Positions 1 to 5,204 of a stretch of 7,154 nt of DNA are shown here, in pieces (positions within the stretch are counted from its first letter, which is position 1; each line of letters opens with the position of its first letter). The notes beneath the pieces are model-generated. The model did not search any database, had not been told where the DNA came from, and saw only the letters and a program-made list of their open reading frames with translations. This stretch comes from an uncultured Bacteroidota bacterium (GTDB lineage Bacteria; Bacteroidota; Bacteroidia; Chitinophagales; Chitinophagaceae), in contig CAINEG010000153.1 in assembly GCA_903847655.1 (NCBI GenBank), forward strand, positions 1 through 7,154, given 5' to 3'. A program made the translations under genes and the position numbers.

Positions 1-171
1 AGTTCTTTTTTGGTAACCAAATTGCAAGTTTGGATTGAAAATTAAATCTGTAATCACAATCTCCTTAATGTCTGCCCCCGAAGCTAAAGCACCATTTTTG
101 TATGCTTCGAAAAGTCCAAAATTAAAGCTGTCTCTGTTTGGGTGTCCGTTTATAACGAGTATTTTTTTCAT
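1..171 (-). CDS. NAD(P)H-dependent oxidoreductase, flavodoxin-like fold (N-terminal 57 residues, cut by window edge)
   Basis: The minus strand from the ATG at 171-169 gives an uninterrupted 57-residue N-terminus, beginning MKKILVINGHPNRDSFNFGL and ending in FNPNLQFGYQKRT at the window edge. The first beta-strand followed by GHPNxxSFN is the flavin-phosphate-binding start of the Flavodoxin_2 family (PF02525; quinone reductases such as NQO1, MdaB and KefF-like proteins), and the NPxLxFGYQ stretch is also typical of bacterial members. Such enzymes are cytosolic, bind FMN or FAD, and reduce quinones or related electrophiles in two-electron steps using NAD(P)H. The full family length is about 190-200 residues, so roughly 70 percent lies outside. 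The gene points away from everything else here and its promoter must lie in the gap to its right. A TTGG-19 bases-TAAACTTG arrangement (minus strand, 267 to 237) is a weak promoter candidate. The family call is firm; the substrate is not known. Confidence 0.88.
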   Translation of the reverse strand, partial: MKKILVINGHPNRDSFNFGLFEAYKNGALASGADIKEIVITDLIFNPNLQFGYQKRT

Positions 172-588
172 TAAATGTGTTTAGATAGTTTGTTTGATTA
201 ATGTTTACTCTGTCAACTTTTTAGCAATTGCGGCAACAAGTTTATAAGCTCAATAAACATATGCCAATTTTAGCAATTTGGGTAGCATATGCGAATAGCA
301 TCATTTTTAAGGTAGTTATATTTCTGCAAACTTGCACGTAGTTCAACCCTTTAGTTTCCTGATAGTCACATACTCAATCATCGCATTATAGTTGCATCTT
401 TCGTCGGTAAGGGGAGCACAAAAGAAAAGCCTTGCATTTTGCAGGGCTTTTTTATTGGTTATTAGTGAGTTAGGGTTTTCTTGTCAGCGTATAAATACGC
501 TGTTTTTGTATAATTAAATTTTTGATATTTGAACTGGCTCATGGATTATGATAATATGTACATATATTTGTACATAAATATGTAAATT
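172..588. other. Intergenic region without a recognised gene
   Basis: This 417-base stretch separates the leftward oxidoreductase from the rightward toxin-antitoxin pair. It contains a strong terminator (425-453), an 11-base direct repeat TTTTAGCAATT at 219-229 and 268-278, an imperfect hairpin with CATATGC/GCATATG arms at 258-264 and 285-291, and the start of the toxin-antitoxin operator at its right end. On the minus strand two short open stretches abut in different frames (483 to 346, then 350 to 273). They look mildly protein-like but lack a convincing start, and I do not call them genes. I see no tRNA or other structured RNA that I can name. Confidence 0.6.
425..453 (+). terminator. Rho-independent terminator with no visible upstream gene
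   Basis: AAAAGCCTTGCA (425-436) pairs with TGCAGGGCTTTT (440-451) across a three-base TTT loop. This gives a 12-pair stem with one G-T wobble, and Ts continue to 453. The A-rich left flank (421-428) would also give a U-rich tail on the minus strand, so it may act in both directions. No plus-strand gene precedes it within the window. It could insulate the toxin-antitoxin promoter, or end an unrecognised or lost transcript. Confidence 0.8.
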
Positions 589-590
589 AT
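555..590 (+). promoter_or_regulatory. yefM-yoeB promoter and autoregulatory operator (TGTACA repeats)
   Basis: TATGTACA (555-562) and TGTACATA (569-576) form a perfect 8-base inverted repeat around TATATT. Seen differently, the TGTACA hexamer occurs at 557-562 and 569-574, exactly 12 bases apart, with a degenerate third copy TGTAAA at 581-586 that keeps the 12-base register and runs up to the ATG at 589. E. coli YefM-YoeB represses its operon by binding palindromes sharing a TGTACA core, so this is the expected operator. The spacer includes TATATTTG (563-570), matching the Bacteroidota -7 consensus TANNTTTG; I see no good -33 TTTG at the right distance. Binding would cover the -7 box and presumed start site, giving a leader of only about 12 bases. 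Confidence 0.75.
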
Positions 591-840
591 GTTATCAACT
601 ACACTTTCAGATTTTCGTAAAGAAACCAAGCAATACCTTGACAAGGTCACCAATGAGCATGAAACCTTAATTATTAATAGAGGTAAAGACATTGGTGTTG
701 TAATTATTTCTTTAGCGGAGTACAATTCCATGAATGCAACATTACACGAGATGTCCTCTAAAAAAAATATGGAAGTGCTAGATGCATCCATAAAGCAATT
801 TGAGGAGGGTAAAATGAGGGAGCGTAAATTAATAGAATAA
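589..840 (+). CDS. yefM: YefM/Phd-family antitoxin
   Basis: This 83-residue protein is the antitoxin of a type II toxin-antitoxin pair: it should neutralise the YoeB toxin encoded next to it and repress their shared promoter. The N-terminal half (MLSTTLSDFRKETKQYLDKV, then the ETLIINRGKDIGVVIISLAEYNS segment, residues 25-47) is the Phd/YefM DNA-binding and dimerisation fold; SLAEYNS corresponds to SLEEYNS in E. coli YefM, which has the same length. Residues 55-83 are charged and low in hydrophobics, as expected for the disordered toxin-wrapping tail, and end in LIE like E. coli YefM (IIE). The start at 589 directly follows the TGTACA repeats. The stop codon (838-840) overlaps the toxin start by one base, implying translational coupling. 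Confidence 0.93.
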   Translation: MLSTTLSDFRKETKQYLDKVTNEHETLIINRGKDIGVVIISLAEYNSMNATLHEMSSKKNMEVLDASIKQFEEGKMRERKLIE

Positions 841-1103
841 TGAGATATATCTTTATAGACATGGCTTGGGATGAATATCTTTTTTGGCAAAAAAATGATA
901 AACAGAAAATTAATAAAATTAATGAACTGTTAAAAGATATTTCAAGAAGTCCATATGAAGGTATTGGCAAACCAGAGGCTTTAAAATTTAATTACGCTGG
1001 TTATTGGTCAAGAAGAATTGATGAAGAACACAGATTAATTTATAAAGTTGAACAAGATGAAATTAAAATTTTAAAATGTAGATTTCATTACGATCATGTT
1101 TAA
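840..1103 (+). CDS. yoeB: YoeB-family toxin, ribosome-dependent mRNA interferase
   Basis: This 87-residue protein is a Txe/YoeB toxin of the RelE superfamily, which enters the ribosomal A site and cleaves mRNA when the antitoxin is degraded. The family signatures are all visible: WDEYLFWQ (10-17), KINELLKDI (26-34), PYEGIGKPEALK (38-49), WSRRIDEEHRLIYKV (56-70) and CRFHY (80-84). From memory the catalytic residues of E. coli YoeB are Glu46, Arg65, His83 and Tyr84, and each is present here at the same number, so the toxin should be active. It differs by a three-residue tail, DHV, after the usual C-terminal HY. The ATG sits inside the antitoxin stop region (TAATG), so the two are one operon with coupled translation. 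Confidence 0.95.
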   Translation: MRYIFIDMAWDEYLFWQKNDKQKINKINELLKDISRSPYEGIGKPEALKFNYAGYWSRRIDEEHRLIYKVEQDEIKILKCRFHYDHV

Positions 1104-1132
1104 ATCTCTATTTTTTCTATGTAAATTTGAGT

Positions 1133-1390
1133 ATGAAAGTTCAAGAAGTTAAATACATAGCTGACTATACCATTAGCATCAAATTTGATGATGGTGTAAA
1201 TGGCACTATTGAATTAAACGATTTGGTTCAAAAGGGAATTTTCAAAGTACTTCAAGATAAAAATCAATTCGCAAAGGTGTATACAAATGGTTATTCAATT
1301 GCTTGGTCAAATGAACTTCAAATTGATGCTAGTACTATATATTCAGAATTAACTGATAAGCATTTTGGAGAAATACTCAATCCAAAATAA
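1133..1390 (+). CDS. DUF2442 domain protein
   Basis: An 85-residue protein matching the DUF2442 pattern: an N-terminal V-x5-DYTISIKFDDG strand pair, then GTIELNDLVQKGIFKVLQD, an F-x-KV strand, and YSIAWSNELQIDASTIY near the C-terminus, equivalent to the family's W-x-N-x-x-D-x-x-x-x-x-Y end. The family's biochemical role is unknown; its members are small, soluble and often lie beside toxin-antitoxin or other small accessory genes. I use the ATG at 1133 rather than the in-frame TTG six bases upstream, because the family starts at this point. It begins 29 bases after yoeB on the same strand with no terminator between, so it is probably transcribed with the toxin-antitoxin pair. A third antitoxin-like or regulatory role is possible but only inferred. 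Confidence 0.85.
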   Translation: MKVQEVKYIADYTISIKFDDGVNGTIELNDLVQKGIFKVLQDKNQFAKVYTNGYSIAWSNELQIDASTIYSELTDKHFGEILNPK

Positions 1391-1408
1391 TCCAAAGTCA
1401 CAAATTAG

Positions 1409-1618
1409 CTATGAATTTTTTTTGTAAGAGGAGAATATTTGTCGATCTACTTTTTGTTTCACAAAATCCTTGATATTAAAAGACAGCTCAATCATAGCTA
1501 TAGAGGCTGTTAATCTTTCTTCAATAGTTTTATCTAACCAAAATTGGGATTCAATATTCTTATCCTTAGACATATTTCTTGATTCATAAGTATTAACATC
1601 AACAAATTTTTTTTTCAT
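1409..1618 (-). CDS. Small hypothetical protein (69 residues)
   Basis: From the ATG at 1618 the minus strand encodes MKKKFVDVNTYESRNMSKDK followed by NIESQFWLDKTIEERLTASI and a basic, hydrophilic C-terminus ending in FSSYKKNS. A further in-frame ATG 27 bases upstream exists, but the MKKK start looks more natural. There is no signal peptide or membrane segment. The pattern of a charged N-terminus, then FWLxKTxEERLxA, then KVDRxxFSS resembles a family of small Bacteroidota proteins that I recall being found beside predicted nucleotidyltransferase genes; no such partner is present here, and I cannot confirm the family. It faces the DUF2442 gene tail to tail, 18 bases apart, and may be a leftover of the same accessory block. 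The function is unknown. Confidence 0.62.
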   Translation of the reverse strand: MKKKFVDVNTYESRNMSKDKNIESQFWLDKTIEERLTASIAMIELSFNIKDFVKQKVDRQIFSSYKKNS

Positions 1619-1681
1619 AAGACCATTATTTGCTAAAAAAATCAATAAAATTAAAAAAGTTTGTGTCCTGACTTATTGCAT

Positions 1682-2611
1682 TTAATTAGCAATAAGAAAT
1701 TTATTTACATCTAACCAATATATAAATGAATCAAACCAACGGTTACTAGTTTTGTTTGGATTTCCTAAGCCAAAGCCATGCCCTCCATTTTGATATAAAT
1801 GAAATTCAACTGGGCGTCCCGCTTTAAACCAAGAATCAATTACGCCAAATTGGGCATTAAATAAAAAATCATCTGAGGCAATTACATTAAACATTGGAGG
1901 AGCATTCACGGGTACTTTCACTGGACCCATTCCTCCATAAATTGGACCAATAAAAGCAAGTTGCATCGTTTTGGAATTTAGTGTTGCATGCATCGTTAGT
2001 CCTGCTCCTGCAGAAAAGCCAATCATTCCGATTCGTTTTGTATCAATTCCCCATTCATTCGCTTTTTTTACAATCATTGCATAGGCTGCTTCCGCATCCT
2101 CCAGTTGATTCGATAGATCCATTTGAAAAGGAGTAGAAGGGGTCGTATTTTTTAAAGTATCATCAGTTTTTTGGGGTGCAGGGCGCGGGCGGTTCATCCA
2201 TGTTGTAAAATCATCCAAAGAAGCTGGAGTTGGAAACAATCTATATTTTAAAACAAACGCTGCTATTCCTTTTTTAGCAAGGGCCTCGGCTACTTCCCAT
2301 CCTTCATTACCCATGGATAGCCATCGATATCCCCCGCCGGGAGCAACAATAACAGCTGCTCCATTGGCCATTCCTTTTTCTGGCAAGAAGGGTGTTAAAG
2401 TAGCTATGGAAATATTTCTTGCCATTGGGTCACCCCATTGGCGAAACCAAGTTTCTGGTGCAGGCTGGTCCTTCACAGTGCCTGTGCCTAAAGGAATTGC
2501 ATTGGGCTCTTTAGGCGCATCTAGCGGGTAAATAGTTCCATCTTGAGCATAAGTATTCATTGCGAAGCATTGAACACTTAGTAGAATCAATAGTTTGTAC
2601 ATTTTTTTCAT
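1682..2611 (-). CDS. Secreted alpha/beta-hydrolase, acetyl-xylan-esterase-like (BD-FAE type)
   Basis: A 309-residue alpha/beta-hydrolase fold protein probably exported to the periplasm. Residues 1-22 form a signal peptide: MKKMYK, a hydrophobic LLILLSVQCFAM core, and probable cleavage after TYA. In order there is an oxyanion-hole segment APGGGYRWLSMGNEG (90-104), VAEALAKKGIAAFVLKYRL (107-125), a proline-rich insertion containing RPRPAP (about 128-162), the nucleophile elbow GFSAG with Ser200, an ASDD loop (Asp247 or Asp248) and the catalytic His278 in NGGHGFG. This arrangement is typical of the BD-FAE and dipeptidylpeptidase-like esterases that remove acetyl or feruloyl groups from plant polysaccharides, although the substrate cannot be read from sequence. 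Downstream in transcription there is no further gene on this strand. It lies 44 bases after the muconolactone-isomerase-like gene and may share its transcript. Confidence 0.88.
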   Translation of the reverse strand: MKKMYKLLILLSVQCFAMNTYAQDGTIYPLDAPKEPNAIPLGTGTVKDQPAPETWFRQWGDPMARNISIATLTPFLPEKGMANGAAVIVAPGGGYRWLSMGNEGWEVAEALAKKGIAAFVLKYRLFPTPASLDDFTTWMNRPRPAPQKTDDTLKNTTPSTPFQMDLSNQLEDAEAAYAMIVKKANEWGIDTKRIGMIGFSAGAGLTMHATLNSKTMQLAFIGPIYGGMGPVKVPVNAPPMFNVIASDDFLFNAQFGVIDSWFKAGRPVEFHLYQNGGHGFGLGNPNKTSNRWFDSFIYWLDVNKFLIAN

Positions 2612-2655
2612 GATGTTTCTTTAAATTTTTTGGAGCAAAACGAGTTGAACACAAA

Positions 2656-2922
2656 TTAAAATTGGTGTATCAAATTATAATATTCAACGCTTTTTTTAAT
2701 TTTATAAAAAGGCAGTGTTTCCATTAATGCTTTAACTTCCTCTTCCTCTTTATCTTTAAAAACTAAGACGGCACCATTTCTAGCTTGTCTTAAATACAAA
2801 TGTTCAAGGTATCCTTCCGATTTCCAAACAGCTACTACTTCTTGCTCCTGTTTTAATAATTCAGGAAAATTACTTGGAAGGTTCTCCATGTCTAATGTTA
2901 AAATTACTTGTACTCTGTTCAT
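2656..2922 (-). CDS. Muconolactone delta-isomerase-like small protein
   Basis: An 88-residue protein with the dimeric alpha/beta-barrel (ferredoxin-like) outline of the MIase family (PF02426): a first strand QVILTLDM (5-12), NLPSNFPELLKQEQEVVAVW (14-33) as the first helix, a GYLEHLYLRQARNGAVLVFK two-strand segment (37-56), a second acidic helix DKEEEEVKALMETLPF (57-72), and a closing strand. True muconolactone isomerases of aromatic degradation run about 90-96 residues and share the NLP start and the LPLF/LPFY end. No other beta-ketoadipate pathway genes are here, so a catabolic role is doubtful and it may be one of the many YciI/MIase-fold proteins of unknown substrate. It is upstream of, and on the same strand as, the esterase. 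Confidence 0.72.
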   Translation of the reverse strand: MNRVQVILTLDMENLPSNFPELLKQEQEVVAVWKSEGYLEHLYLRQARNGAVLVFKDKEEEEVKALMETLPFYKIKKSVEYYNLIHQF

Positions 2923-3044
2923 ATTATTATATTTAGTGTTATCTAGTACAAAATACTAAGTTCTTTGAACTTGTCAAAATCTAAACTCCTTCCTCTTATA
3001 TACATGATTTAAATTTCTTATTTTTAATGTGTGAATTATAATAT
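2923..3044. promoter_or_regulatory. Divergent promoter region with two adjacent palindromes
   Basis: This 122-base gap must hold the promoters for the leftward isomerase-like/esterase pair and the rightward TrpF-like gene. It contains two abutting inverted repeats: TAGTA-CAAAA-TACTA (2944-2958) and AAGTTC-TTT-GAACTT (2958-2972). A TAAATTTC sequence (3010-3017), one base off TANNTTTG, lies 28 bases before the TrpF-like start, without a matching -33 element. The palindromes sit only 21-50 bases upstream of the isomerase-like start, a plausible operator position for that side. Confidence 0.4.
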
Positions 3045-3698
3045 ATGAATAATATTGTTAGCGTAAAAATTTGTTGCATTAGTAGTATTGAAGAAGCTAG
3101 ACTAGCTGTTGCTTATGGCGCCAAGGCTATTGGCTTAGTTGGACCTATGCCCAGTGGTCCGGGAATTATTACCGATGAACTAATTCATGCCATTGCCAAA
3201 ACGGTTCCGCCACCTATAGAGACCTTTTTATTGACTAGCGAAACAAGCGCAGCGGCCATCATTGAGCACCACAAAAAAGTAAATACCACTACCATTCAAA
3301 TGGTAGATGCCTTAACCGATAGGCAATACCAACAAATAAGAGCCGCGCTTCCTTATGTTAAACTAGTTCAAGTGATTCATGTGATAGATGAAAACTCTAT
3401 TCAAGAAGCTATTGAAATAGCTGAAATGGTAGATGCCATTTTATTGGATAGCGGCAATCCCAATTTATCTACCAAGGTACTTGGAGGTACTGGCAAAACA
3501 CATAATTGGGATTTAAGTAAAACTATTAGACAGGAAGTAAAGGTTCCTGTGTTTTTAGCAGGGGGCATTCATAAAGACAATGTCAAACAAGCCATTGATT
3601 ATGTTCAACCCTTTGGTGTTGATTTATGTAGTAGTGTAAGAACCAATAAGCAATTGGATGAGAAGAAGCTGGAAGATTTTTTTAAAGCCTTAATTTAA
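3045..3698 (+). CDS. TrpF-like TIM-barrel protein (phosphoribosylanthranilate isomerase paralog, function uncertain)
   Basis: A 217-residue protein with the phosphoribosylanthranilate isomerase (PRAI/TrpF) outline: VKICCI (7-12), YGAKAIGLV (24-32), AILLDSG (131-137), GGTG (147-150) with W155, the phosphate-binding LAGGI (171-175) and FGVDLCSS (190-197). TrpF isomerises N-(5'-phosphoribosyl)anthranilate in tryptophan synthesis. Compared with Thermotoga TrpF as I remember it, Cys7 (here Cys10) and Asp126 (Asp135) are kept. However the substrate-binding Arg36 falls on Pro39 in PSGPG, KICG is KICC, the QLHG motif is QMVD, and DVSSGVE is DLCSSVRT. I recall a distinct set of bacterial homologs with these same features, usually annotated trpF. 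No trp genes are near. It is best read as a paralog with a related sugar-phosphate or Amadori-type substrate; a housekeeping TrpF role is possible but less likely. Confidence 0.8.
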   Translation: MNNIVSVKICCISSIEEARLAVAYGAKAIGLVGPMPSGPGIITDELIHAIAKTVPPPIETFLLTSETSAAAIIEHHKKVNTTTIQMVDALTDRQYQQIRAALPYVKLVQVIHVIDENSIQEAIEIAEMVDAILLDSGNPNLSTKVLGGTGKTHNWDLSKTIRQEVKVPVFLAGGIHKDNVKQAIDYVQPFGVDLCSSVRTNKQLDEKKLEDFFKALI

Positions 3699-4340
3699 TT
3701 ATCTTAATTGCTTATGGGAACCATCGCAGTTGGGCATTCGTTTGGATAAACCACAGGTACAATCGTTGATGCCTTTGCCACAAAGAATTTGTTGAGTGTA
3801 TTTTTCAATTCTGGTGACCCTTGTTTCAGCTTGTTTGGCTGCAGTAAAAAATAGTAAATACGCTCTTTGACGTCCCGGGGTTAGTTCATTAAACGCTTTT
3901 TTGAAAGCCCCATTCTTTTTAAATTTTGCTACTAATTGCTCTGGTAATTCTAATTGTATTTCTTTTTTTACTTCAATTTTTAAACCATTTTTTTCTGCAT
4001 CAATAGCTTCTTTGATATAGGACTTTAGGATAGATTTTATTTTAATAATTTCTTGAACATCCTTAAATCGAATCATTCTCCCAGCCTGACTATTTTCTCC
4101 TGGCTTGACAAGTAGTTTTTTTTCATCTTTTAATAAGGACCCTTTAAAAAATAAGAGCGCACAATTGTCTTTAAAGGCTTGTATAATAAATAAATTTGTT
4201 TCTTGATACGCATAGCAGGGCTTTCCCCATTTAAATTCCTCTTCCAATGGAGCACTAAGTAGTATCGCCCTTAAAGCTTCCATTTCAAGTTTCCAATTTT
4301 TGGCTTTTTTTAAATAATTGTCTACTATTGGGTTTGTCAT
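3699..4340 (-). CDS. YdeI-family protein (DUF1801 + OmdA-like) with C-terminal CDGSH iron-sulfur motif
   Basis: A 213-residue soluble protein with three parts. Residues about 5-115 match the DUF1801/YdhG-like domain, with EFKWGKPCYAY (35-45) and LLVKPGENSQAGRMIRF (76-92). Residues about 128-188 match the YdeI/OmpD-associated domain, with LELPEQL, FNELTPGRQRAYLL (150-163) and AKQAETRVTRIEKY (168-181). The C-terminus (194-209) reads CTCGLSKRMPNCDGSH, a full fit to the CDGSH pattern C-x-C-x2-(S/T)-x3-P-x-C-D-G-(S/A/T)-H, whose three cysteines and one histidine hold a redox-active, labile 2Fe-2S cluster. The role of YdeI proteins is not established; links to cationic-peptide resistance and stress have been proposed. 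It is the last gene of the operon, starting 3 bases after the VanZ-like stop, and its own stop abuts that of the TrpF-like gene. Confidence 0.87.
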   Translation of the reverse strand: MTNPIVDNYLKKAKNWKLEMEALRAILLSAPLEEEFKWGKPCYAYQETNLFIIQAFKDNCALLFFKGSLLKDEKKLLVKPGENSQAGRMIRFKDVQEIIKIKSILKSYIKEAIDAEKNGLKIEVKKEIQLELPEQLVAKFKKNGAFKKAFNELTPGRQRAYLLFFTAAKQAETRVTRIEKYTQQILCGKGINDCTCGLSKRMPNCDGSHKQLR

Positions 4341-4343
4341 AAG

Positions 4344-5201
4344 TTATTTATTTTTTTCTGCACATACTAAAATTAAAGAGGCTGTTTCGGTTTCGTCTAT
4401 AATTACAGTAAGATGGTTATTAATTTTTAAATCGCTTAGCTTGGCCTTTCCATTGTTGTTTTTAATGATGGTCTTATTGGTGAGTTTAATATTTTGTGCA
4501 ACACTGTCTTTTCTTTTTATAGTAATGGCATCTTTAGTCATAGCCACAATGCGTCCTGTACCGCCTGTACCGCCGCATAAATCACAACAGGCGCTTGAAC
4601 TTGATGTGTTATTTTTAAGGTTGTTCTGCAATTTTGTTTGTACACTTGGCTCAATGCCAATGGGAAGTTCAATTTGCTTGTAATAGGAAATCGTTAACAA
4701 ACTAGAAATAACAATTAGGCCTCCAAAGACTACAAAATTTAATATTGATTTTATGGGCGTATGTATTTTAATATACAATAGATACATCCAATAACCCATT
4801 AACACACCCCATCCATTTAATAGTATATCATCTACATCAAAAATCCCAACATGTAGTAGCAATTGCACGCTTTCTATTATTAAGCCGGAGGCGGCTGCTA
4901 TCATCCATATTTGTTTCCATCTGATTTTTAAAAAAACAAGTGGCAGTAAAAATCCTAAAGGAACCAATGCAGCAATATTGCCAAAAATATTTAATACAGC
5001 AATTAAGACACCATTTTTTCCAGTAAAATAGTAAAAGATGGTTTTAAATGGAATTAAATTAGCTGGGCCTTCCTGTGTGCCTCCAAAATTTAATTTGATA
5101 GGACCAATGCGGATCATTGCAAGATCCTTCCACACCAAAATTTTAAATAATAGGATAAGGTATAGGGCAAATAAAATATAAGCAACTACTCTTTTTTTCA
5201 T
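4344..5201 (-). CDS. VanZ-family membrane protein with C-terminal cysteine motif and DUF5666-like domain
   Basis: A 285-residue protein. Residues 1-175 are VanZ-like, with about five membrane spans (5-23, 66-90, 98-116, 128-145, 153-173) and the family's conserved polar positions: NIFGNIAALVPLGF (71-84), E110-x2-Q113, and FDVDDILLNGWG (121-132). VanZ of enterococci confers low teicoplanin resistance; the role of most members is unknown. Positively charged loops after spans 2 and 4 put these inside, so the remaining 110 residues should be periplasmic. That tail holds a Ser/Asn-rich linker, ACCDLCGGTGGTG (204-216) with one CxxCxGxG unit, and GRIVAMTKDAITIKRKD through LSDLKINNHLTVII (217-268), a beta-rich pattern like DUF5666. 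This tail makes it longer than the usual 120-180 residue VanZ protein. It is the middle gene of the operon, with 3-base gaps on both sides. Confidence 0.86.
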   Translation of the reverse strand: MKKRVVAYILFALYLILLFKILVWKDLAMIRIGPIKLNFGGTQEGPANLIPFKTIFYYFTGKNGVLIAVLNIFGNIAALVPLGFLLPLVFLKIRWKQIWMIAAASGLIIESVQLLLHVGIFDVDDILLNGWGVLMGYWMYLLYIKIHTPIKSILNFVVFGGLIVISSLLTISYYKQIELPIGIEPSVQTKLQNNLKNNTSSSSACCDLCGGTGGTGRIVAMTKDAITIKRKDSVAQNIKLTNKTIIKNNNGKAKLSDLKINNHLTVIIDETETASLILVCAEKNK

Positions 5202-5204
5202 TGT

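Noticed and set aside
341..424. tRNA remnant suggested by GTTCAACCC and by GGGGAGCACA before the terminator
   Set aside because: The bases flanking the apparent T-loops do not pair, and no matching acceptor 5' strand, D-arm or anticodon arm is present.
546..970. Two minus-strand open frames across the toxin-antitoxin genes
   Set aside because: Both are antisense shadows of yefM and yoeB, which match known families along their full length.
1127..1132. TTG start for the DUF2442 protein
   Set aside because: An ATG two codons later fits the family N-terminus, and TTG starts are less common.
1402..1422. AAATT/AATTT hairpin plus T-run after the DUF2442 gene
   Set aside because: The stem has only five A-T pairs and most of it lies inside the end of the convergent small gene; chance is sufficient explanation.
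1672..1696. CTTATTGC/GCAATAAG inverted repeat overlapping the esterase stop codon, as a terminator
   Set aside because: The 8-base stem is mostly A/T and on the minus strand the nearest T-run comes about 12 bases after it, so it is not a convincing terminator.
4318..4683. 121-codon plus-strand open frame with hydrophobic content
   Set aside because: It lies antisense within the VanZ-like gene, which has clear family motifs; the hydrophobic look comes from reading its reverse complement.
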